A DNA stretch of 38,723 nucleotides, from assembly GCA_028291645.1 (NCBI GenBank), contig JAQGNU010000025.1:1-38723 (forward strand), in the 5' to 3' direction. Within the stretch, counting starts at the first letter, position 1, and each line of letters begins with the position of its first letter. This document shows, one piece after another, positions 31,756 to 38,723 of this stretch. The notes beneath the pieces are model-generated. The model did not search any database. It saw only the letters and a program-made list of their open reading frames with translations, and was not told the origin of the DNA. The position numbers and the translations under genes were made by a program. Origin of the DNA: Nevskia sp. Lineage in GTDB: Bacteria > Pseudomonadota > Gammaproteobacteria > Nevskiales > Nevskiaceae.

Positions 31756-33264
31756 TCAGGACGAACAACTGACTTCGATGTGACGCGCCGATGCGGGCGG
31801 CTCCGCGGCGTAGACAGCGTACTCTGGCTGCTCGTCGAAAGGTTTTTGTAGCAGCGTGAACAGCCGCGCGATCTCGCTGTAATCGCCGCCTTGTGCTGCT
31901 TCGATCGCGGCCTGCGCCAGATGATTGCGCAGCACGTATTTCGGGTTGACCGCATTCATCCGCGCGCTGCGTTCGGCATCATCCGATTGCTCACCGCGCA
32001 GGCGCGCGCGGTAGTCGTCGATCCAGGCGTCGAAGCGTTCGAGGTCGGCGATTTCTTCGCGCACGCCGAGCGTGGGGCCGGCGTCGTTACCGCGCACCTG
32101 CGCCAGATTGCGGAAGCTGCGGGTTAAATCGGAATGGCCGCGGTCGAGAATCGACAGATAGCGGTTGATCAGTTCGCGATCCTCCGCGCGGGATTCGCGC
32201 AAGCCGAGCTTGCCGCGCCAGGCGCGCGTCATCGCCTGTGCGTAGATTGCCGGATAGCGATCCAGAATTTCGGTGGCAAGCTCGACCGCCCGTTCCGGCG
32301 TATCCGACAGCAAGGGCAGTGTCGCCTGCAGCAGCCGCGAGCAATTCCAGTGGCCGATCGTCGGTTGCTGGTCGTACGCGTAGCGGCCGCCTTCGTCGGT
32401 GTGATTGCAGATGTGATGCGCATCGAAGGCATCGATGAAACCGTAGGGGCCGTAGTCGAGCGTTAAGCCCAGCACCGAGAAATTGTCGGTGTTCATCACG
32501 CCATGACAGAAGCCGACCGCCTGCCACGCCGCCATCAGCCGCGCGGTGCGTGCGATCACTTCGCCGAGCCAGGCCGCATGGCGATGCTCGGCATGCGCGA
32601 ACTCCGGAAAATTTTCGTTGATGACGTGATCGGCCAGCGGTGCCAGCTGCGCATGCTCGTTGCGGTAGTAGAAATATTCGAAGTGGCCGAAGCGCACCAG
32701 GCTGGGTGCGACGCGGCACACCACCGCTGCGGTTTCGATTGTCTCGCGCCGCACCGGCTGCGGTGAGCCGACCAGCGCCAGCGCGCGCGTGGTCGGAATG
32801 CCGAGCGCGTGCATCGCCTCCGAGCACAGGTATTCGCGGATCGACGAGCGCAGCACCGCACGGCCGTCGGCGAAGCGCGAATACGGCGTCGGGCCACTGC
32901 CTTTCAATTGCAGTTCGCGGCGTTGCCCTGCGGCTGTTGCGATCTCGGCGATCAGATGCGCGCGGCCATCGCCGAGACGCGGCACCCAGACGCCGAACTG
33001 ATGGCCGCCGTAGACCGAGCTGAGCGGCGCATAGCCGGGCCAGACGCGATTGCCGGCCATGATGTCGACGAACTCGTTGCTCGCAAGCGTGGCGTTGTCT
33101 ATGCCGAGTTCGGCAGCGAGCGCCGGATTGACGTGCAGCAGCTGTGGTGTCGGCAGCGGCGTCGTCGGTACGGGCGTGACGTAAGGCTCGCCGAGCGCGG
33201 CATACGCGGGCTGCAGCGGCAGGCTGGTCAGCACCGCAATTGGATCCGGTCGGCGGTCGTCCAT
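31756..33264 (-). CDS. selO: Protein adenylyltransferase SelO (YdiU)
   Basis: SelO is a pseudokinase-fold enzyme that AMPylates proteins and is linked to redox homeostasis. The 502-residue product has the glycine-rich loop SVYGGHQFGVW, the ATP-binding lysine in LQLKGSGPTPYSR (Lys121), HGVMNTDNFSVLG with Asp260/Asn261, and the metal-binding Asp270 in LDYGPYGFIDAFD. The C-terminus is IEVSCSS; the cysteine stands where the eukaryotic enzyme has selenocysteine, so no stop readthrough is needed. The ATG at 33264 shares one base with the stop of the NADH dehydrogenase gene (TGATG), which shows the two are translated from one message. Frames extending further upstream are not SelO-like. Confidence 0.96.
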   Translation of the reverse strand: MDDRRPDPIAVLTSLPLQPAYAALGEPYVTPVPTTPLPTPQLLHVNPALAAELGIDNATLASNEFVDIMAGNRVWPGYAPLSSVYGGHQFGVWVPRLGDGRAHLIAEIATAAGQRRELQLKGSGPTPYSRFADGRAVLRSSIREYLCSEAMHALGIPTTRALALVGSPQPVRRETIETAAVVCRVAPSLVRFGHFEYFYYRNEHAQLAPLADHVINENFPEFAHAEHRHAAWLGEVIARTARLMAAWQAVGFCHGVMNTDNFSVLGLTLDYGPYGFIDAFDAHHICNHTDEGGRYAYDQQPTIGHWNCSRLLQATLPLLSDTPERAVELATEILDRYPAIYAQAMTRAWRGKLGLRESRAEDRELINRYLSILDRGHSDLTRSFRNLAQVRGNDAGPTLGVREEIADLERFDAWIDDYRARLRGEQSDDAERSARMNAVNPKYVLRNHLAQAAIEAAQGGDYSEIARLFTLLQKPFDEQPEYAVYAAEPPASARHIEVSCSS

Positions 33265-34550
33265 CAGGCGCTCGTTCGTGGGTTCGATTGGGCGTCGGCG
33301 TCGGAGCCGACAATCAGGCGCGCGCCGCGACTGAACGTGATGTAGCTGAACATCCATTGCAGTGCCACCAGCGTGCGATTGCGCGCGCCGATCAGGAAGT
33401 AGACATGCGCCACACACCAGAGTAGCCAGGCGAAAAAGCCGCTGAGCTTGAGGCGGCGGTAATGAATCACCGCCGAGTTGCGGCCGATGGTCGCCAGATT
33501 GCCGTAGTGGCGATAGCGAAACGGCGGCGTTTCCGGTTTGCCGGCGAGTGCGGCGCGGATTTTTGCGGCGACATACGCGCCTTCCTGTTTGGCCGCGGGT
33601 GCGATGCCCGGCACCGGCTGGCCGGCCTGCAGCACCAGGGCGCTGTCGCCGATGACGAACACCTGCGGCTGTCCCGCGACGCTGAGGTCGGGCGCCACCT
33701 GCACGCGGCCGGCGCGGTCGCAGTTTGCGCCCAGCCACTGGCCGGCCGGCGACGCGGCGACGCCGGCGGCCCACAGGATTGTCGCCGCCGGCAAGCGTTC
33801 GCCGGAGAAACTGACGCCGTCGCGGTCGCAGCCGGTGACCTGGCGCTGGGTCCACACGTCCACGCCCATTTTCTGCAGCGCGGCCTGCGCGAATGCGGCG
33901 AGTGATTCAGGGAAGGCCGGCAGCACGCGCGGCCCGCCTTCGACCAGTACGATGCGCGCGTCGCGCGGATCGATACTGCGGAAATCCGACGCCAGTGCGT
34001 GGCGCGCCAGTTCGGCGATGGCGCCGGCGAGTTCGACGCCGGTCGGGCCCGCACCGACGACGACGAAGGTCAGCAGACGCGCGCGCTCCTCTTCATCGTC
34101 ACTGTTCTCGGCGCGTTCGAACGCCAGCAGGATGCGGCGCCGGATCAGCGTGGCGTCGTCGATCCGCTTCAGTCCGGGCGCCACTGCGGCCCATTCGTCG
34201 TGGCCGAAATAAGTATGCGTAGCACCGGTGGCGAGGATCAGCCAGTCATAGGCGAGATGGCGGCCGTCGCGCAAAACGACCTGCCGTGCTGCGCTGTCGA
34301 TGCCGCAGACTTCGCCGAGCAGCACGCGTGCATTGGCCTGCTTGCTGAGCACGCTGCGCACCGGCCAGGCCACATCGGAAGGGTTCAGCGCCGCGGTCGC
34401 CACCTGGTACAGCAGCGGCTGGAACAGATGAAAATTGCGCCGGTCGACGACGGTGACATCGACCGCCGCACGGGCCAGTCCACGCGCCGCCGCGAGGCCG
34501 CCGAAACCGGCGCCGACAATCACCACCTGGGGGCGAGGGCCTGCTGTCAT
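33264..34550 (-). CDS. ndh: Type II NADH:quinone oxidoreductase (NDH-2)
   Basis: NDH-2 moves electrons from NADH to quinone without pumping protons. The 428-residue product has the FAD-binding GAGFGGLAAARGL at residues 13-25, the diagnostic NFHLFQPLLYQVATAALNP, and the NADH-binding motif VVVGAGPTGVELAGAI. The quinone-site segment AAKQEGAYVA is also present. FVIGDSALV provides the second FAD contact. A C-terminal segment (GFFAWLLWCVAHVYFLIG) is an amphipathic or membrane anchor. The family is typical, and a related ferredoxin reductase is less likely. The ATG has no clear ribosome site. It heads the minus-strand unit with selO and is divergent from the PLDc_N gene. Confidence 0.92.
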   Translation of the reverse strand: MTAGPRPQVVIVGAGFGGLAAARGLARAAVDVTVVDRRNFHLFQPLLYQVATAALNPSDVAWPVRSVLSKQANARVLLGEVCGIDSAARQVVLRDGRHLAYDWLILATGATHTYFGHDEWAAVAPGLKRIDDATLIRRRILLAFERAENSDDEEERARLLTFVVVGAGPTGVELAGAIAELARHALASDFRSIDPRDARIVLVEGGPRVLPAFPESLAAFAQAALQKMGVDVWTQRQVTGCDRDGVSFSGERLPAATILWAAGVAASPAGQWLGANCDRAGRVQVAPDLSVAGQPQVFVIGDSALVLQAGQPVPGIAPAAKQEGAYVAAKIRAALAGKPETPPFRYRHYGNLATIGRNSAVIHYRRLKLSGFFAWLLWCVAHVYFLIGARNRTLVALQWMFSYITFSRGARLIVGSDADAQSNPRTSA

Positions 34551-34736
34551 CGGGATGCGTCAACTGCGAAAAGGCGTCGCACGGATTGCGCGCCGCCATT
34601 GTATGGCCTGCGCATGACGGCTTGGTTCCCTTGGGTAGCACGGAACACCGCGCCGATCCGGCCGGTCTGAGTGGTGGCGCCGCTGCGCACGATCGCGCAG
34701 AATCGGCCGGTCGATTACAACAAAAGGAAAGCAAAA

Positions 34737-34928
34737 ATGTTCTTCGGCAATAGTTACTACGGAATTTTCGGCATCCTGATTCTGATCGCCGACATCTTCG
34801 CCATCCTGAACATCGTGCAGAGCGGCGCCGACAATCTGAAGAAGGCCGTCTGGGTGGTCATCATCCTCGCCTTGCCGGTGCTGGGCGTGATCCTCTGGTA
34901 CTTCCTCGGCCCGCGCAGCGGACGCTAG
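34737..34928 (+). CDS. PLDc_N-domain small membrane protein
   Basis: This 63-residue protein has two hydrophobic helices (about residues 7-27 and 37-57) and ends LPVLGVILWYFLGPR, the mark of the PLDc_N domain (PF13396). That domain is found at the N-terminus of cardiolipin synthases and as free small proteins. Here it stands free, without a phospholipase D domain. The ATG at 34737 is fixed by AAAGGAAA 7 bases upstream. It is followed after 11 bp by the DUF1244 gene. Function unknown; an inner-membrane place is likely. Confidence 0.88.
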   Translation: MFFGNSYYGIFGILILIADIFAILNIVQSGADNLKKAVWVVIILALPVLGVILWYFLGPRSGR

Positions 34929-34939
34929 GAGTCTTGCAG

Positions 34940-35185
<246 letters not shown>

Positions 35186-35312
35186 AGTCGGGAAGTAGGG
35201 AAGCCAAAGCGTCCACACAGACGCAGTCGGGGCAAGCTGATTTCGAGCAGTCGCCGTAGCGCGAGCACAGCGCAGCGTGCGCACGCGATGGCACTGAGCT
35301 GGGGAGCGCGAC

Positions 35313-35846
35313 ATGTACGAACAAAAGCGGATCGTATTGAGCCGTATCGGCATCGCCGTTGTCGGCCTGATCGTGGTATCCGGCGGACTGACGATCCTGC
35401 TGTCGCTCTACACCGGAGAAATGGGCACGTTGTTGTTCTCGCTGCTCGCCGGCGGGCTCGGCGCCGGTGTATCCCTGGTGCGCAGGCTACCCAGTCTGCA
35501 GGAAAGCGAACTGGAGTTTCTCGCAGCGTCCTGGTGGAGCCTGGTGGTGCCGATCGTCGTCAGCGCGCTGATGGCGGGGTTTCTCTATTTCGCCTTCTTC
35601 GCCGGCATCCTCACCGGGGACGGCGGCGGCGGGCTGTTCACCAGCAATCTTTTCCCCAATTTCACCAAGCCCGACTTGCCGGCAGGCACGCTGATGAACC
35701 TGCAGGAAGTGCTCAAGATCAGGCCGGTGTCGATCCAGGATTTCGGCAAGCTGGTCACCTGGTGCTTCCTGTCGGGCTACTCGGAACGGCTGGTCCCGAA
35801 CCTGCTCGAATCGCTCGAGCGGCGCGGTGCCGGCGGGAAAGAATGA
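35313..35846 (+). CDS. Membrane protein of unknown function
   Basis: I do not recognise this 177-residue protein. It has three hydrophobic segments (about residues 10-31, 37-55 and 73-95), then a soluble C-terminal part of about 75 residues. The latter contains LFPNFTKPDLP and ends WCFLSGYSERLVPNLLESLERR. GGGGAG lies upstream of the ATG at a good distance. It lies 127 bp after the DUF1244 gene on the same strand, with no visible promoter or terminator between. The GYSERLVPNLLE pattern recurs, as I recall, in membrane proteins of other bacteria of unknown role. Confidence 0.78.
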   Translation: MYEQKRIVLSRIGIAVVGLIVVSGGLTILLSLYTGEMGTLLFSLLAGGLGAGVSLVRRLPSLQESELEFLAASWWSLVVPIVVSALMAGFLYFAFFAGILTGDGGGGLFTSNLFPNFTKPDLPAGTLMNLQEVLKIRPVSIQDFGKLVTWCFLSGYSERLVPNLLESLERRGAGGKE

Positions 35847-36022
35847 GCGAGCGTTGCCTGCTGATTGGGGCGCCAGCTCGGATATCGTTACCTCGGTACG
35901 GAATGACAGTGCCGGGATTCTCTCCACTTCATCCCAGCCGATCCTCGCAGTGCTGGCGCGCCCTCAACCACGAGCAGCTAAACTTGAAGCTCGATTGCGA
36001 GAACCTAGTGAGGCGTCACCCA

Positions 36023-36229
36023 ATGAGACAAATCCTGCTAAGTCACGGTGAAGACGGCTATTGGATCGCCGAATGTCCGAGCTTGCCCGGCTGCATCAGC
36101 CAGGGTAAAACCCGGGAACAGGCCATTGTTAATGCCAAGGAAGCCGTCGAGGTCTATATCGCCGCGCTGGAAGCAGATGGGCTGCCGGTTCCCGAGGAAC
36201 ACTTCGATGCGATGCTCGTGGCGATATGA
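36023..36229 (+). CDS. hicB: HicB-family antitoxin
   Basis: This 68-residue protein is a HicB antitoxin, with the partial RNase H fold: MRQILLSHGEDGYWIAECPSLPGC (seen as GEDGYWIAECPSLPGC) and GKTREQAIVNAKEAVEVYI. It lacks the C-terminal DNA-binding domain of longer HicB forms, so regulation of the operon may need the complex. GAGG lies about 9 bases before the ATG. The stop overlaps the toxin ATG by four bases (ATGA). The antitoxin-first order is opposite to the E. coli hicAB order. The product should bind and block HicA. Confidence 0.93.
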   Translation: MRQILLSHGEDGYWIAECPSLPGCISQGKTREQAIVNAKEAVEVYIAALEADGLPVPEEHFDAMLVAI

Positions 36230-36447
36230 GCAAACTGCCGCGCGTTTCCGGGCAGGAGTGCATTAAAGCATTGACCAAGATTGGCTTTGAAGAGAAACGC
36301 CAGCAAGGCAGCCACATCGTGCTGCGCCGGAATGATCCTTTTGCGCAGCTGGTGGTGCCCGATCACAAGGAACTCGACCGCGGCACTCTGCGCGCGATCA
36401 TCCGCCAAGCGGATTTGAGCGTCGAGGAATTCAACCAACTGCTGTAG
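36226..36447 (+). CDS. hicA: HicA-family mRNA interferase toxin
   Basis: HicA cleaves mRNA and stops translation unless held by HicB. The 73-residue product has the double-stranded-RNA-binding-like fold of the family. It starts MSKLPRVSGQECIKALTKIGF, carries the catalytic histidine in QQGSHIVLRR, and ends in PDHKELDRGTLRAIIRQADLSVEEF. Its start overlaps the HicB stop (ATGA). A small GC hairpin lies about 40 bases after its stop. The toxin looks intact, so the antitoxin is likely to be needed. Confidence 0.94.
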   Translation: MSKLPRVSGQECIKALTKIGFEEKRQQGSHIVLRRNDPFAQLVVPDHKELDRGTLRAIIRQADLSVEEFNQLL

Positions 36448-36487
36448 CGCTCGGACGTGCAGGCGCCTGTGCCCGCGCCTGGATAGC

Positions 36488-36502
36488 GGGCGCTGAGCGC
36501 CC
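36488..36502 (+). terminator. Candidate terminator after hicBA
   Basis: GGGCGC and GCGCCC form a perfect 6-bp stem around TGA, 40 bp after hicA. No T run follows, so this is a weak call based on position and symmetry. The rest of the 169 bp before the next gene shows nothing definite. Confidence 0.35.
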
Positions 36503-36616
36503 CAGCGGCGTCTCAGCTACCCTTGTACGTATAAACATGAAATCCGCATCTGCGGTTCGCAAGGCGCGAGCGGCGGCATGCACTGCCAAGGCATCGCGGG
36601 GCATCGAGGGGCTGCA

Positions 36617-37423
36617 ATGGGCATTCGGACTCGGGGACTTATTATTTTGCAAACGTCGGTAGCGGCGTTGTTGCTGCTGTCGGGTAGCGTGCGCGCGGCG
36701 CCGGATGACGAATTGCACAAGGTGCTCGACTGCATGCGCGGCAATGTGCCGCCGACCGTGCGCATCCAGGAAATCGAACTCGCCGCCACCGATCGCGGCG
36801 GCGGCGCGCGCACGCTGAAAGGACGGCTCTATGCCATGAACGACAAGGGCCTGATCCGCGCTTCGCTGCGGATCGTGCTGCCGCAGGATTTGGCCGGCGC
36901 CGGTTATCTGGTGCGCGAAACGTCCGAGGGTCATGGCGACGAGATGTATATGTTCCTGCCGTCGGTGAATCGCGTGCGCCGCATCAGCGGCACTTCCGCC
37001 GACGGTTCGCTGCTCGGCACCGACTTCAGCTACAACGACATCAAGCAACTTGAAAATGCGTTCGACGGCAGCGATCCGGTGCTGGAGAAACCGGCGCAGA
37101 TCGAGGATCGTCCGGTGTATGTGCTGCTGCTGAAAACCAAGCCGGCGCAGGATTCGCGTTACACAACGATGCGCGCCTGGGTCGATCAGAAATCCTGCGT
37201 TGCACTGAAAGTGGATTTCTATGAGGGCGACAAGATCCGCAAGGAGTTGACCGCACCGGCGGCGGCACTGCAGCAGGCCGGCAAATACTGGTATCTGTCG
37301 CAAGCCAAGATGAGCGATCTGAAAGAGAACACCAGCACCACGCTGAAGGTGCTCGGCGTCACCAGCGGCACCGAGCTGCCGACGCGTTACTTCGATCCGC
37401 ATTCGTTCTACCTGGGTAACTGA
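36617..37423 (+). CDS. Outer-membrane lipoprotein-sorting (LolA-like) family protein
   Basis: The product has 268 residues from the ATG at 36617, just after GAGGGG. It has a signal peptide (IRTRG, then a hydrophobic core to VRA-A near residue 29). The mature part has the LolA/LolB-like beta-shell look: TLKGRLYAMNDKGLIRASLRIV, the diagnostic MYMFLPSVNRVRRISG and DGSLLGTDFSYNDIK, and a long AWVDQKSCVALKVDFYEGD strand set. This family is usually encoded next to an MMPL/RND exporter and is thought to receive a lipid or lipoprotein-like cargo in the periplasm. Here an MMPL gene begins 19 bp after the stop, which supports this. An upstream ATG at 36578 is less likely. Confidence 0.92.
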   Translation: MGIRTRGLIILQTSVAALLLLSGSVRAAPDDELHKVLDCMRGNVPPTVRIQEIELAATDRGGGARTLKGRLYAMNDKGLIRASLRIVLPQDLAGAGYLVRETSEGHGDEMYMFLPSVNRVRRISGTSADGSLLGTDFSYNDIKQLENAFDGSDPVLEKPAQIEDRPVYVLLLKTKPAQDSRYTTMRAWVDQKSCVALKVDFYEGDKIRKELTAPAAALQQAGKYWYLSQAKMSDLKENTSTTLKVLGVTSGTELPTRYFDPHSFYLGN

Positions 37424-37442
37424 TCAGCGAGAACAGATTCCA

Positions 37443-38723
37443 ATGTTCGCCCTGCTGCATTGGTTGGCACAGCGCCCGCGGCGGGTGCTGGGCATTGCGC
37501 TGCTGCTCACGCTGATCGCCGCGGCGACCTGCGTCGACCTGCGCACGCTGACGCCGCGCTTTCATGTCGACCCTTCGGCCGAGGCGCTGCTGCCGGAACA
37601 CGATAGTGATCGCGCGCTGCTGGCGCAGGTGCGTAGGCTGTTCGGCGAAGACGATCCGGTGATCGTCGCGGTGCACTTCGAACCGAACGTGTTCACCGTC
37701 GCCAATCTCGACGCGATCGCGCGGCTGACCGAACGCCTGCGCAAAATCGACGGCGTCGACGGCGTATTCTCGCTGGCGACTGCGCCGAACATCGCGACCT
37801 CGGGCGACGACGTCACGCTGACCACGTTTACCGAACAGGCGCGCGCCGAGCCGCAACGTATTGCCGGCTTCTCGGCGCAGCTGGCGGCGAACCCGCTGTA
37901 TCGCGGCACGCTGGTGTCGAACGACGGCCGCGTTGCGGCGTTCGCGCTCAATATGGCGCGGGTGCTGCCGCATGAATACAGCGACGGCAATCTCGATGGC
38001 CAGCTGCGCGCGCTGGTGCAGTCCGAAGTGCCCGCGGCGCAGGTCTGGATCACCGGCACGCTGCCGGTGCGCGCGGCCACCGGCGTGGCGCTGGCAAAGA
38101 CGCTGCGGTTCACCGTGCCGGCGGTGTTCGGTCTGGTCTCGATCCTGCTGTTCGTCACCTTCCGCAGCCTGCGCGCGACGTTCGCGGCACTGACCACCGT
38201 CGCGCTGGCGCTGATCTGGACGGTTGCGACTGCGGTGCTGCTGCAGATCAAGTTCAATCTGGTCACCGCCATCGTGCCGCCGCTGGTGATCACCATCGGC
38301 CTGTCGTACACGATCCATCTGCTGTCGGCGTATTTCTTCTCGCGCCAGCTGGTGCCGCTGGTCGACATGAAGAAGCGTTCCGAATGGGTGATGAACCGCA
38401 TCGGCGTCGGCCTGCTGGTGTCGGCCATCACCACCGTGATCGGCTTCCTGTCGCTGATGCTGAACGCGCTACCGGCGATCCGCGAGTTTGCGCTGCTGGC
38501 GGCGATCGGCACGCTCTACGTCGCGCTGTTGACGTTCATCGTGCTGCCGCCGTTCCTCAATGCGGTCGGCTGTTCGCGCGAGGCGCCGGCTTTCGGCCAG
38601 CGTCTGTTCATTCGCTGGGGCGCGTGGCTGGCTGCGTTCGATACACGCTGGCGCGTGCCGATCATCGTCATCGCGCTGCTGTCGATCCCGCTGAACCTGT
38701 ACTTCGCTTCGCACATCCGCACC
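37443..38723 (+). CDS. MMPL/RND-superfamily exporter, N-terminal part (3' truncated)
   Basis: The frame is open from the ATG at 37443 to the last base, giving 427 residues; the C-terminal half lies outside. It is an RND-type exporter of the MMPL (PF03176)/COG1033 group. A first membrane helix (about residues 16-32) precedes a periplasmic domain beginning HVDPSAEALLPEHDSD and FGEDDPVIVAV. A cluster of about five helices starts near residue 220 (VPAVFGLVSILLFVTFRSL) and includes GLSYTIHLLSAYF. A further helix begins near the window end (VPIIVIALLSIP). Upstream is the LolA-like gene; together they suggest export of a lipid or hydrophobic compound. A hopanoid exporter (HpnN) is conceivable but unsupported here. 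No strong ribosome site is seen. Confidence 0.9.
   Translation, partial: MFALLHWLAQRPRRVLGIALLLTLIAAATCVDLRTLTPRFHVDPSAEALLPEHDSDRALLAQVRRLFGEDDPVIVAVHFEPNVFTVANLDAIARLTERLRKIDGVDGVFSLATAPNIATSGDDVTLTTFTEQARAEPQRIAGFSAQLAANPLYRGTLVSNDGRVAAFALNMARVLPHEYSDGNLDGQLRALVQSEVPAAQVWITGTLPVRAATGVALAKTLRFTVPAVFGLVSILLFVTFRSLRATFAALTTVALALIWTVATAVLLQIKFNLVTAIVPPLVITIGLSYTIHLLSAYFFSRQLVPLVDMKKRSEWVMNRIGVGLLVSAITTVIGFLSLMLNALPAIREFALLAAIGTLYVALLTFIVLPPFLNAVGCSREAPAFGQRLFIRWGAWLAAFDTRWRVPIIVIALLSIPLNLYFASHIRT

Noticed and set aside
31756-31770. Selenocysteine insertion at the SelO C-terminus
   Set aside because: The codon is an ordinary Cys (SCSS before the stop), so no recoding is needed.
33265-33855. 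Upstream extension of the selO frame
   Set aside because: It overlaps the NDH-2 gene and is low-complexity; SelO homology starts at MDDRRPD.

Overview
The window is chromosomal DNA from a GC-rich bacterium, very probably a gammaproteobacterium. The best evidence is the run miaA-hfq-hflX-hflK-hflC-yjeT-hisZ-purA on the + strand (13.9-21.4 kb). This is the Escherichia/Pseudomonas-type arrangement with hisZ between the hfl genes and purA. A greB-like gene with the MSRAFVKE start, a short H-NS-family protein and an rlmA homologue agree with this. An environmental order such as Nevskiales or Xanthomonadales seems plausible, but that is inference.

Layout. 0-1.7 kb: the 3' part of an S9 peptidase gene abutting a DUF2236 oxygenase-like gene. 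1.7-5.5 kb: a minus-strand OPT transporter followed by two short-chain dehydrogenases. 5.7-10.4 kb: rlmA (+), then on the minus strand dinB, a large cyclase-family hydrolase and an acyl-CoA synthetase-like enzyme. 10.5-13.7 kb: a patatin-like gene (+), then minus-strand genes for a small membrane protein, a GST, a GreB-like factor and an H-NS protein. 13.7-21.6 kb: an AT-rich divergent promoter region, the miaA-purA cluster and a 33-residue lysine-rich microprotein closed by a strong hairpin. 21.7-26.0 kb: an alpha/beta hydrolase, two paralogous small secreted proteins, a lipoprotein and a CSS-EAL cyclic-di-GMP phosphodiesterase. 26.3-29.5 kb: a persulfide dioxygenase and a short-Q-loop (cyanide-insensitive type) cytochrome bd oxidase, which together suggest a sulfide/low-oxygen respiratory unit. 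29.6-31.2 kb: an accessory patch with an AT-richer gene carrying a HEPN-like R-x4-H motif, hairpins, a ParE/RelE toxin-antitoxin pair and a MITE-like element. 31.2-34.6 kb: a DUF3617 protein, SelO and a type II NADH dehydrogenase. 34.7-36.4 kb: small membrane and cytoplasmic proteins and a hicBA module. 36.6 kb to the end: a LolA-like exported protein and the 5' part of an MMPL/RND exporter cut by the window edge.

Most of the window is ordinary housekeeping and lipid or peptide metabolism. The items most worth a second look are the foreign-looking HEPN-like gene, the 156-bp MITE-like element, a perfect 34-bp palindrome inside greB that makes both strands encode the same peptide, and the tandem two-cysteine secreted proteins. 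No rRNA, tRNA, CRISPR array or intact transposase gene was recognised.
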